DNA of 64,000 nucleotides from Ischnura elegans (Eukaryota > Arthropoda > Insecta > Odonata > Coenagrionidae), in NCBI RefSeq assembly GCF_921293095.1, contig NC_060247.1, forward strand, positions 50,007,111 to 50,071,110, in the 5' to 3' direction. The notes beneath the pieces were generated by a model. The model was given only the letters and a program-made list of their open reading frames with translations, made no database searches and was not told the origin of the DNA. Of this stretch, positions 19,701 through 31,700 are shown in pieces; within the stretch, counting starts at the first letter, position 1; each line of letters opens with the position of its first letter. A program made the position numbers and the translations under genes.

Positions 19701-22700
19701 GATCACAAATACAGAAAAGTAGTTCGCATGAATGCTTCAAAACCACTGCTCGACGCCGGAAACAACACTGTCACGCACCATGCCACGTAATCGCGTCTTG
19801 TCAAGTTGGCCGGTTTGCAACTGCAGCGGGACGTGTATCCATGATCACAGAGCGCAGTCGCGCACTGCGAGTCTAGGAAAACAGGAACACGGTGCTCCCG
19901 TAAACACAGCTACATAGCGTGCGATTGCTTCTATTTTACGAAGGGGATTCTAACAGAAATAATAAGCCTGGTGTATCCTAGTATTAATGCTGTAATTCCG
20001 ATTATTTTGCGTCTGATTTAATTTTTTTACAAAGATCACTAATGATTTTGAACAGAAGTGAAAATCACGCTTGGATAATCCGCAACACGGATATACCGCA
20101 GCCGGATAATCGGGAGTCTGCTGCATTTACAACATACTCAAAGTAAAAGGGTGATTTAAAAATAATTAAAATTAGGGAATCTGATGATTAAAGAGAACCT
20201 GATTCTTTTTTGAAAGGGTTATTTGAAAAACTTATTTTAGAGGTTTTTTTTTTAGATTTGTATTATTAAATTTTAGAAGCTGTGAAATTCTCACTTTTTA
20301 GAGTATTTTTTTCTGACGAAATTGATGTTTTTATTAACTGTAATCTAGTTTTTCATAGAGAGATTAGTGTCAAAATCCATAACAAATGAATGGAAAACTA
20401 TGTAATTTATCCACCAATTTATTCGTGCGGTACAACTAGTTTCGAAGCAGCGACGACATCATCAGGTACACAGGTTACAAGCATAAAATATGTACCATTT
20501 TTATAATATATAAGGACGTATTATAAGCATAAAATACGTCCTATTTTTATGATGTATAAGGATGTATTTTATGCTTGTTACCCTTGCACCTGATAATGAT
20601 GCTGCTGCATCCAGACTGGTTGTACCGAAAGAATAAATTGGTGGATAAATTACATAGTTTTCCTGTTATTTGTTGGAATGAACTTCCATAATGTCAAGCC
20701 GGAGACTATAGAGATTGTCAAAATCCATTTCCGGGCATACAATTCCATGAAATTTTCCACGAAGGGCCCCCATTCATGAGCCCCAGCCAAGGGCCCCCAT
20801 TCACCCAAGATCGCCCCTGTGTCAAAACTATGATACATATACCTAAGTGATAAATAGAATAAAATTGTAATATACGTACATTTTAAATTAACAACAAATC
20901 AAGTAAAAGGATGATAAATTTGAATAAGAAGGAGGCAAAATCAGATGTAAAACATTGAACTTACCGCTCTGACATCCGGGAGCCACAATTATGACAGTCA
21001 ACATATTTACTTTTGTTGTCCTTAGGTGAATGTTTCATGAAGATTTCTAAGGCTAACTCTTCATATTTTTCCTGTTGCTCATCTGATATCTGCAGAAAAG
21101 AATTAAGTGAAAATACATACTTAATTGAATTAGAAAATGAATATGGATTTTTAAAGATAATCTATTTTAAACTATTGACATTTGGGGGTTATTACGTATA
21201 CTTTCTGTAAATTTGCAACAAATTAACAAGGACTTATTTTTTTTAAGCGAAGGCAATTTTTTAAAGAAAATTTAAGTAATAATTCAACAACCTCTACAGG
21301 ATTGTAATACTTGATCTTTTGTCTTAACATGTAGAATCTACCCATCTCCCAGTGGCAGTGGACTAAATCAATGTATCTTCTCAAGCGATGCCTTTTGCAA
21401 TGACAGTGATTCAGGCAGGCACAGAGATACTGATTGATATACATTATCTTTATCAGACAAATGTAATTACTAATTACTAATAAAATTTACAATGCTAATT
21501 ATGTATGTACAATCCCAAATACTAATTTTCTGTTTTTGCTAAACAATTGAGGAATGGTAACTGGTAGTCTATCATGAAAGCATGGCCATGTGCCGCAAGT
21601 TCAAATGAAGAAGGAATTTTGAAATGGTTCTCCTTTAACCCTTAGAGTGTGGGAACGGTTTTACATGTTTTGCTCGCTGACTGCAGTATTTACCCAAAAT
21701 GTTTATTGCTATCTAGATATCTTGCACTTGGACACATTCCCTCACCATAAGGATCGCCAAATGGCTTAACTCTACCAGACCAGCCCTCGTGGCAGGGGGT
21801 CTCTTCTGCTCTGGCTGGCAGCTAAAATCATGAGCTCCCACAGTCTAAGGGTTAAGTAACAGGCAGTACAGAAAGCTAAAAGAGTTCTCCAGAGTTATTA
21901 TCTCTACAAATTAACAATAGTGGTTTAAGTTCCAGAGGTGCCTCAATGATTTGATCCCCAAAATATTCCTTGCTACTGACAAAATTTTTCCTGTGACATG
22001 GGGTGAGTCCACAGTAATAATAATAATAATATGTACAAGTATGTACAAGTCTCAGAATTCCTTCAAACTTTGTAGACTTGCAGTCCATCAGATGCTGACC
22101 AGAAATCATGCCACATCTGGGGATGTATATATTTGCAGTAGTTTAAACAAAAATGGCTTTTAAACAATTCTAACTTTACTGAATAATCTCCCAAAAATTC
22201 TCTTCTTGTGGTCATTCCTAGTCAGTAGCTTTAGCGCCCATCCCTTGAGCAGTGGATCCATGCTTGAGTCTAGCTAGCCATAAGAATTTTTTTTCTTCAT
22301 CTCCATGCCATTTTTCTATCAGAGAAGTCTTTAGTGCATCCCTCTTTTAATGGCTTTTCCCCAAAATTTTATTTTCATGAGGAAAACTTTTTTCTTTGCC
22401 TTTACGAAGTTTGATGCTTTCCCAATTTTTCATATGGAGGCACACTTTAAATTTACGATTGGAAGTTTTGACTGGGAGTAAACTTACAAGATAAGAAAGC
22501 AGCACGATGAGAAATACATAGCTATTATTAAAACTTCCATGAACTATAACATTTACTGAAGCTGACTTTAACACTTGGTCCTCTGTATATTAACCCTAAA
22601 CAACAATGGACCAACAGAATACTTATCGTAAATGAAGCATAGGACTCAATGATTAACATAAGTAACTAACACCTTTGAAATCTGAGATAGTCAACCAAAT

Positions 22701-25700
22701 ATGGATTGATGTTTCAAATGAAATACTTACATTTGAGAGTGCTTCAAGCTTAATAAATGCCTGGGAGCAGATTTCGTAAGCTTCACAGCCACATGAAGTC
22801 AGCGCAATAAGGGAATACACTGTCTCTACATTCAATAAGTCCTCATATTCTTTTAACAGCAATGATGTCTTCAGTGCTGATTCCATGTCACCTAAATTGT
22901 AAGGATGAAAGAAAAATAATCATTAAAAATGTAAATAATAATATAACAATAATGAAAAGTGAACATCACTCAAAGATGTAAAAAAGGAAACTTCTTTTGC
23001 TTAAAGGCCTTAAGAGTCATTGAATTTGCCACACTGAACGAAATAACAGTAAAGAAGATTTATAAATCTCTCCCATGTGAAATGACATCAATTTATGAAT
23101 TACGCATGAACAACATAAACTAAATAAGAGACTAAAGTAATAACTACAGAATTAGATTATAAATTGTAACTGAATACATAATGATAAATAATCTACATAT
23201 ATTGATATAGTTGTTGGAAAGACATACGAGAAAATTGGTTTTATTATTTATTGGTTTTTGGAAAATTTATCCTTGAGGAAGAATAGTGAAAGTTCAAAAG
23301 ATGATCAAATTGGCACTTGTGAACACTTTCCACCTTATGAAAGCATACCCACAGCCCCAAAGGTGGATGGGAATAGTTCCAGCAGAGAACTGATGCCGAT
23401 GCCAAGGACAAAAGGAAACATTAATTGAAAAGAAGAGCAAGAAGAGTAATTGGAAACAAAGAAATGCTATCAGTATGCATAAAATCTTCAACTATTTGCC
23501 AAAAAATATAAAATGTCAATATAAGACACGGTTTCAGGCGTTATTTTGTGGAATTCCTTCATTTTCAAATGAAATAAAATAACCATGTTTTATTCCACAC
23601 TTTATTTTAAATAGCACGACCCGGGTTTCAACATCTAGTGTTATCATCAGGTACAATTGGATGAGTGGCATGCTCTTAAATAGGTAAACGTGGGTGTAAG
23701 GGGGGGGGATCCCCCCCTTTTTTGATGCCCCCCTTCCACCCACGTTTACCTATTTAAGAGCATGCCACCCATCCATAATTGTACCTGATGATATCACTAG
23801 ATGTTGAAACCTGGGTCGTGCTATTTAAAATTAAGTGTGGAATAAAACATAGTTATTTTATTTCATTTGAAAAAGAAAATGTCAAGATACAATGACATAG
23901 TAATGGAGAGTGCCGACTGAGTCCACCATTGGATTCCGCACGAACTAACCAGAAAATACAACATCATGCCACCTTTTGAAAAGGGTGCCGGGGCAGACCA
24001 TCCCCCATGCCTCTGCCTGCATACATTTCTACCAAGCCAATATTTGGTAAACAGTGGCAAGTCCTTCTCAGGAGTAAACTAAAAATGAAAGCATTTGCTG
24101 CAGCTAAATACTTATCCAGTTTCTCAAGCAGTAGCATTAAGTTGTCTACTGAGAACCACAATTGCAATTCACTTAAAAAATTTGGCTTTCCACAAGTCCT
24201 TCACACAAGCTCAACTCAAAACAAGCAACTGCTAATTGTATAATAAAAAATCTTTCAAAGATGATTTATATGCTCAAGAATGCATACCTTCATATAGTTG
24301 TCTTTGAGCCAGCATCAAATAGTGATATGCTTCTGCACCCTTCCATGGATAGTCCATAATGAGATCTGAGCCAGTCAGCAGCATTTTCTCTGATTGGTTT
24401 TCACCATTTTCCTTTTCTGGAAATGATCATATCAAAATGAGATAAAGTCAGAACTAATTTACTTACTGGTGGAGCAGACACAGAAAATGGAGTAAAACAG
24501 CTAAAATAAACCTAGAACTCATTTTGCAGCTTCACTATTGTACAATGAGCTGGCATTGCATTAAATGTTTGGATCAGTCAAAATTAGAAAGACATTGGCT
24601 TCATGTAGGCATGGCTCAGGATATTAAGTGTAATACTATCATTTGAAAGATGATGACTAGTGACGGTAAGGATTTTGACCTTAACTAAAATGCAATTTAA
24701 AGCAACTTCAAGGTTTAAATTGAAATACAGAAGCAGGATGGGTTGATAGCATTTTGAAATATACACAAACCTTTAAGAAGAGATTTTTCATTCAGAGCAT
24801 TGAGATGACGTTCCACCAGATGAGCAGCCAACACATAAAATTTTTTCTTCTTTTTCACTAAACTTTTGTCCTCATCTTTAGCTATCTGCAAAAAGATGAA
24901 TTAAAGCCATAATTAAACCTTTCGCTGTGGCTCACTCTCCGGAAAGCTACTCGTCACATGTGGTGGAAAAGAGAAGAGCTTAATAACTGGGACAATGAAC
25001 TTTATTACTTCGTAGAAAAAGAGACACTTATTTAAAACAGGATGACACACTAATGGTCTGGAGATTAGACAATTCTTCCCGGAAGAAGTGAGGGTATGGA
25101 AAAGGGAAAGTTTGTCCATGGCACACTACAGGGAGAACAAAAAGGTACGTTTACAGCAGCGTACCGTGTGATCGTACCAGGTACCTTCACCACAGCGGAA
25201 GAGTTAAATCATAATTGGTAACATTTCCAAAATTCCAATAGAGTTTCAGTAGAGATCAAAATAAAATTAATAGCATTTTGACTCACAGCTCACCTGAAAC
25301 ATAATTTTTGCAGCTTCCAGGAAACATTCTGCTTTGCAATACAGTTCTATCGCTTGGAAGGTCTTCTTCTCCTCCAGCAGGTGTTCTATATATTTAGATA
25401 AGAGACCAGGAACATCTTCACTGATATTATGCTCCCGAGCTAGATTCACAGCCATTGACCATTCATTCAAAGAGACACACACATTCATAGCTGCTTTCTT
25501 CTGCCCACACTGAAAAGGTTAATAAAATATATTACCTTCAAAAATACACATCAAGTACCTACATATATTTCTGGATAGATTGACAAATTCTAAAGCCATT
25601 AAATTCCCACCAAATCAAATTCTAAAATCACCACAGTAAGTTCTAGGACTACACCCTATTTCCCTAATGGTAGTAGACTTTATTTGAGTAGCTGTAATTT

Positions 25701-28700
25701 ACTCTTTTTATGCTAGTAACAGAAGAGTGGTGCCAAATTCAATGAGGGGGAACTTGTCTTCCTCTGAAAACAGAATAACAACAATGTGGTGTTCCTAAGC
25801 CAACAATGTTGCTAGATTTACTCAGTGACTGACAGCTAAATCATTTGTGAGGAAGGAAGAGTGGAGATGAACCCAGCATTAGTATGCTCTTAAAAAATAC
25901 ACCAAGTCTCATCTGATAAACAAAATGCTGTACTCAAAATGCCCTCGACAAACCCCTCAAGCAGGGATCGGGAACCCTTAAAACACATACACCACCACCA
26001 GGGCTAAAACCCAGGTCTGTTGGATGGCACAGTAACCATCCTACTGACTCAATCCTTCATTTTAGCATTATCTTGGCTATTGCTGACTCTCACGACCAAA
26101 ATTTCATCTATTTCTTGTTTTAAAACTCTGTCCTCCAGACAAGTCTTTCTCAAAAGGGTAAGCAATGTGGATGAAAAAAATGCACCTACCTGGCTTCTAC
26201 ATCTAAAACGTCCAGCAATAATTGTGCCATAATTTGTCACTAAAAGTCTCTCAAAGATTTTGTCACGGTGTAAATGTATTGTCACCTTCTAAGTCCCTTA
26301 TATTGAGAGTCTTCAAAGTCGACTCCCGTAAAGTTATCACAGTGGCTAGTCCCGGTATATGTACTCAAATTCGTTTAGAGCAAACACCTGTTTGTGTTCA
26401 AAGTTCGGGCTTTGCTCTCTGGCTTTGGTGCTGTGTGTACAATTTGGACTGCTAGTCCCATAATATGCTAAGCAGTTCATACCACCTTGTCTGGTATAGT
26501 CCACAAATTTCCACAGGGGAGAATGACGCCTTAGTAGATTAACTGGATAAAGCACTCGGCCTGAAATTGAGGGATCCGGGTTTGAATCCCAGTCAAGGCA
26601 AATGATTTTTTCTCTGTGGATTTTTTGCACAATTTGTACATTGTAGGTGACTCCCGTAAAGTTATCACTGTGGCTAGTTCCAATATACTTAAATTATAAT
26701 AATTCTTAGCGCTCAGTGGTGGTAACCGCAATTTATAGTGATTTCAGAATTGGTGGTCCCTGTTCAGCTCCGACTGTTATTCCTCATTGCCACCACTCAT
26801 CCAATCAGCTGACGCTAAGCAATGGTTTCTTATTTCCCTCCCCTTCTCTCGAGGGATTTCCCTTCAACGACTGCCAACAGAGAGACTTTGCAGGGCTTTC
26901 TCACATTCCGTCACCAACTCTGAGAACTTCTGCTTTGCCAGGCCCATCTGATTCTTGTTATGACACAAAGACTAGTGCGTACAGCCAACGCTCCATCCCA
27001 TTAAATTTAAGCCACCAGGCTTTACTTGAAATTGGATTAATTTCTTGCCTTGAAAATTAATCCAACTTATATTTTGTAATTTAATTTCCAATTTCCTCCT
27101 GTCGATTGTATTCACGGCAGTATGTGTCACACAATGAGATGAGAAATAGGATATATCTAGTACTTTCTCTAAAAAATTCACTCCTTTACCTTGAGATAAG
27201 CATCAACTGCTTCAGCACACATTCCAACTGATGCAAACATCTGGCCCAGCTCCATTAGCATAGGGTGTCCCGGAGAGAAACTCTTAGCCAGAGCAGAAAG
27301 TTCTTCCCATTCTTCGAGGGCATGAAGGCTTCTTGCCAAACGCTCCACATCTCCTCCTTTGATGTACATTTCCTTGGCACGAGACCATTCTCCAGACACT
27401 GCCAACAGATCACCGGCCTCATTACAAGCCTGCTCACGCCTCCAGTCTTCAATATGCCCACCAGAGCCACCAGCTTGCATCAGCTGCAATGCTGCCTGCC
27501 AGTCACCAAGCTTCTCTCGTAAAGACAATGCCAAGTCTCTGAGATAAAGAAGGAGTGATTAAGATATGCAGTAAAAAAATTTGGATATTAAAAAATGGCA
27601 AAAATATTTTACACAAAAATTTTGTGAATTGCGGCTCCTTACCAAAGCAGAGACTGAAATGGACTAAATATAATGAAACTAACATTCTGAACCATTGATT
27701 TAGAAGTGTAAGTTGTTATTTTGGTACCCAGATAATACAGGTATAGGAGTACTGTAATGGTTCAAACACCATTACGCTAAGCCACCTTGCTCGGCGCATT
27801 CGTTTCCCTAACCGCTTTCATCCATTCATACTTCATTAGTTTATAAGAGAATTATTTTTTAGTATGCAATATTATTGTTCAAATTACACCTTGGTTAGAT
27901 GAAAGTTTGTTTAAGTGTTTTTCAATTTCTTTGCGGGTCGCCTCAAATATCCCTCGCCGTTCCTTTTGTCCCAGTCATTGCCCTTCTTGAATACGTTGTT
28001 TTGGATGGTATTAGTGTCAGAACGTTACCCTAAAGGTCAGATCGGGGACCCCCCCACCTGCAATTATCTCCTACGGAGGAAAGTATTTTCATTTATCTTA
28101 AATTTTACAACGTGAGTAACACTGGTTTGTCCTGCAGGTCTCGTGCGGGAGGGATCGACATGGGTTTAGGTATTTTTTTTGTTTTGTGAGACATCTCCCC
28201 CGGTTCCATATAAATACCCAGGCGAGCCGGGGTGGGATGCCGCAGTACCTTAAAAGGTACCGAATCACCAACTAAGTAAGTCATTAAAAAAATGGTTTAG
28301 ACAGTAGAAGGTAAGCCACACTTCAGATTCATAAGTAAAGAAATTGACATTTTCAGGTGACAGGATACTAAATCTTTTCTCTGCCAGCCATTCATGATAA
28401 AATTTCTAATATCAGAAAATTACTGATGAAGCATTTTTTGTTGGAGATGATTAAACACTTTGAACGAGGAACACTTCGAATAGAAACCAGTGCCTTACTT
28501 ACAAGGCCATCATACTAAATTAATGTGAAAACACCAATTATTTGTACAAAATTAAAATTAAAAAGATTGTACAATCATTAACCAAAGCTAAAATAGAAAA
28601 AACCATCATCAATATAAATATCTAATAATCCATCAAAACCTACAATAACGATAAACTGTTGAAGTACCTGCGATCCGCCTCAATGTAAAGTTGCTCAGCC

Positions 28701-31700
28701 ATATCAAAGTCCTTAAGATAAGCAGCCACCTCAGCTCGTTTTAAAGTTTCCCCTTGAACAGATGCAAGGCGTTTTGCAAATTTAATGGAACCATAATCTC
28801 TACAGCGGACAAATGCTTCTTCAGCCCGCTCCAGATCAAGAGTTTTAAGAGCAGCTTCACCCAGCAAACGCCTGAAATTAAAATGCACCATGGGAGCCTT
28901 AAGTAATTTTGGAACCCGAGGAATTCGTCATCAGGAAAAACACTTACTGAATTTTCCTGAACATACAACACAAAACAGACAAGCAAAAATTCAATTCAGG
29001 GTGGCTATAACTTTTTTAATTTTGTATCCCTTAGCAAATTTGCAGAACATTTCACAAAAAAATGTCTACTCAAAATATTTCCGGCAAATGATTCCAACAA
29101 AAGTTTTCTGGTTTAACAATGTAGCAAAATAATTCACTTCTGCATGGAAAACCAGGCGCCAAGCTTCTCAATAGAAAAAAGATCTAATATAAAGCATATT
29201 TATAATATAGGTTCTTCATGTTGACTTTATTTACACTAAGAGTAACACTAAGAGATGACTATATTTACACTTGAAAAAATACATACACAATTTTTTCAAC
29301 CACACAAATCGTAACTAATAATGCAACAATGACTCCACCTGCTAACCTTTGATTGTCAGCTAACCTAGCATTTGCTTTGTTTAGGTTGTGATAAACACAT
29401 TAATGTTCATTAGCCTCTTCTTCAATCATTGTATGATTATTCTACCATTTAAGGGTAGTTTCTAAGCGGAAGCAAAGGACAACTTTCACATTTGTTGGCC
29501 TCTAATCTCCAACTCTGTTCCTTTCATAAGTCTGACACAGCCTACACCTATCATCTCACCCATCCTCCATTATACCCACCATTGATCGCACTCACTAATG
29601 TGCCATACTGTACTCCATAAGGATACGTCACATATATTAAAGGATGAAATTTAACCATGAAAATATTATTTATGAAATACAAACAATACCAGAAGAAATA
29701 ATTTATCAGCAATAAGAATCAAACTATGCCATAATTAAAAGCCTTTGATTTTTTTTGGGACAATGCACACACCTCTACTGTGTATGCATATGATTCTTGG
29801 TTGAATGGCATAAACCAGAGTTACCAGTTTTCCTAGCCAAAAATAAAAATGTAGTTCATACGTAGTACAAGACAAATTCACCTCATGACAATGTGAGATT
29901 TAAAAAAAAACTTAAAAAAATACACTATACTTGAGGAAATAAATTTAAACCTTTTAAGTGGTATTGCACTTCATATCTTCTACATGGAAAAAATCTTTAG
30001 AAAATAAGAAAGTACATAAAATTTTATAGGTGCTTGACCATATTTCATATAAAAGCATGCCATAGTTAAGAAAAAGTCACTCTAAAGATGTTTTTTGTAA
30101 ATTTTATGGGAATCATGAAGAGCAATTTACCAGAGCCTTGGGTGTGGATTTTCCTCAATGAATGTAGATGCTTCACCAATTCCCACTTTACTCAAAAGAT
30201 CACGGGTATCCCTGAGAGATTTCACCTCCAGATCAAGAATGTGCTCAGACACAGATGGGTGCTCATCACTAGACATTAAGGATGATGTAATGATTTCATC
30301 CAAGAGAGCCGCACGTATTTCCAAATCCTGCAATTAAAAAGTCTTTTGAAACAGACTCAAGCCCCATGATGAATTATCAAGATGAAGGGCAAAGAAAAAT
30401 CTATAATGCTTTCTCATTGGAATATAATAGAGTGAAGCAATGAGATGACAAAATTAGACATTAAAAATTAAAGCAAAAATTTTTTATCTTCTTTTATTCA
30501 TATCTACCTTCTGAAGTATCAAATAATTTCTGTATTAATAATAATAACTTCGGTAATGCTAACATACTCCCCAAATTACTAACATTTTAATAAAGATGAA
30601 CACATGAAAAACCATACATGCCCTGGATACAAAGGTGGGACTCGAACCCAAGACCTACAGTTTGGCAGGCCCTGACTTATGTAAGTCACCACCAATGCCA
30701 GCCAGCGGTACACTTTGAAAGTAGCCTGATGTAAAATTTTCTGAATCAATACACCAGCCACCACTCATGATATTTCTATACAAAGAATTGAGAAGAAATA
30801 ATGTATTATGTAAAACATATACACACACAGAGAGCCATTTAAAAATCTCATCAAGGAAGCACAAACCAGAGAAAAATTTCCTCCTTAAAACCTTTTCATA
30901 ATTATTGGGTCTGCAATTAACCATTAAAATTCTCAAACAAAATATGATACGACTTAGATATTTTAACACGTTTAGGACATTAATTATTGCATCAATTGAT
31001 AACTATGTACAAGGATCAGTAAGTAGGTGGGGGAGGGTCTGGGGTCCAACTCCCTTCACCCAAAAAAAGTTTGAGAGACATTGTAGAGACTAGTATACTA
31101 TTAATACTCCCTCCCCCAGAGTGAAAATGATAAATAATAAACAACAAGGATTTTTTCCAGCTACAACCTTGTATAACTTATAGGTACATATCTAGTTGAC
31201 AAAAATGGACATCACAGTAGCCCTAAAGGATTAGTCAGATGATTGAAGCTTACACGAAAGCTGCAGATATAACCAGAACTGAGAATAGGTTCCTCTGGGT
31301 CCAAGTCCCTGAATATGTACATTCTTGTCTTTTCCATTGCAGCAAGTTGTAAAGGGTTATCTGAAGCCCAACGTGCATCCCAAACATCACGCCTTTCAAA
31401 GGAAGATACAAGTGACTGCTCTTCTCCTGAAGAGGTGAGATCCACCAACGTCAGCATGCCATTCATATCGATCACAGATAACCTCCTAAAAATAAAAAAC
31501 TTTAAGTCCAAGAAGTTTAACAATGACTCTTTACTTTCAAATCATGACAAGCACACTTCGTTCTACATGTAAAAATTAAATTTGAAACGACTACTTAGAA
31601 ATAAAATTTTTACATGATTATTAAAGGAAGCCTTTGATGTGCAGGCAAAAGTATTTCCTCTCAACCCATTTTTATACTTTAAATACTGCATGAAAAATGT

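Larger units (their letters stand above)
18637..20123. mobile_element. pogo-like TIR element hosting a piggyBac-type insertion
   Basis: Ends CAGTACACTCCCGATTATCC and GGATAATCGGGAGTCTGCTG are inverted repeats with three mismatches. TA precedes the left end; the right flank is CA, perhaps a decayed TA. Sequences next to the ends (aacacggataaccc, caacacggatataccgc) are also inverted. Removing the inner 18862-19648 element leaves about 0.7 kb, so the host element is itself non-autonomous. Confidence 0.75.
23524..23875 (-). mobile_element. Foldback element with hammerhead-like cores
   Basis: Two arms of about 140 bp (23562-23700 and 23735-23873) are inverted around a G9/C7 centre. Each arm holds a CCTGATGAT...GAAACC(C/T)GGGTCGTGC core. 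The GGAAT tail lies at the left, so the element is in minus orientation relative to the 20.5 kb copy. Flanks AAAATGTCAA-n-ATA (23510-23523 and 23876-23889) form a 14-bp duplication with one mismatch. In WDR35 intron 18. Confidence 0.78.

Noticed and set aside
22013-22030. TAA microsatellite, also one at 32080-32115
   Set aside because: Ordinary short AT-rich simple repeats without further structure.
26530-26645. Possible functional tRNA gene
   Set aside because: Boxes A and B are present, but acceptor and D arms do not pair, so a SINE head is more likely. The same applies to 1841, 30600, 50160, 60478 and 63690.
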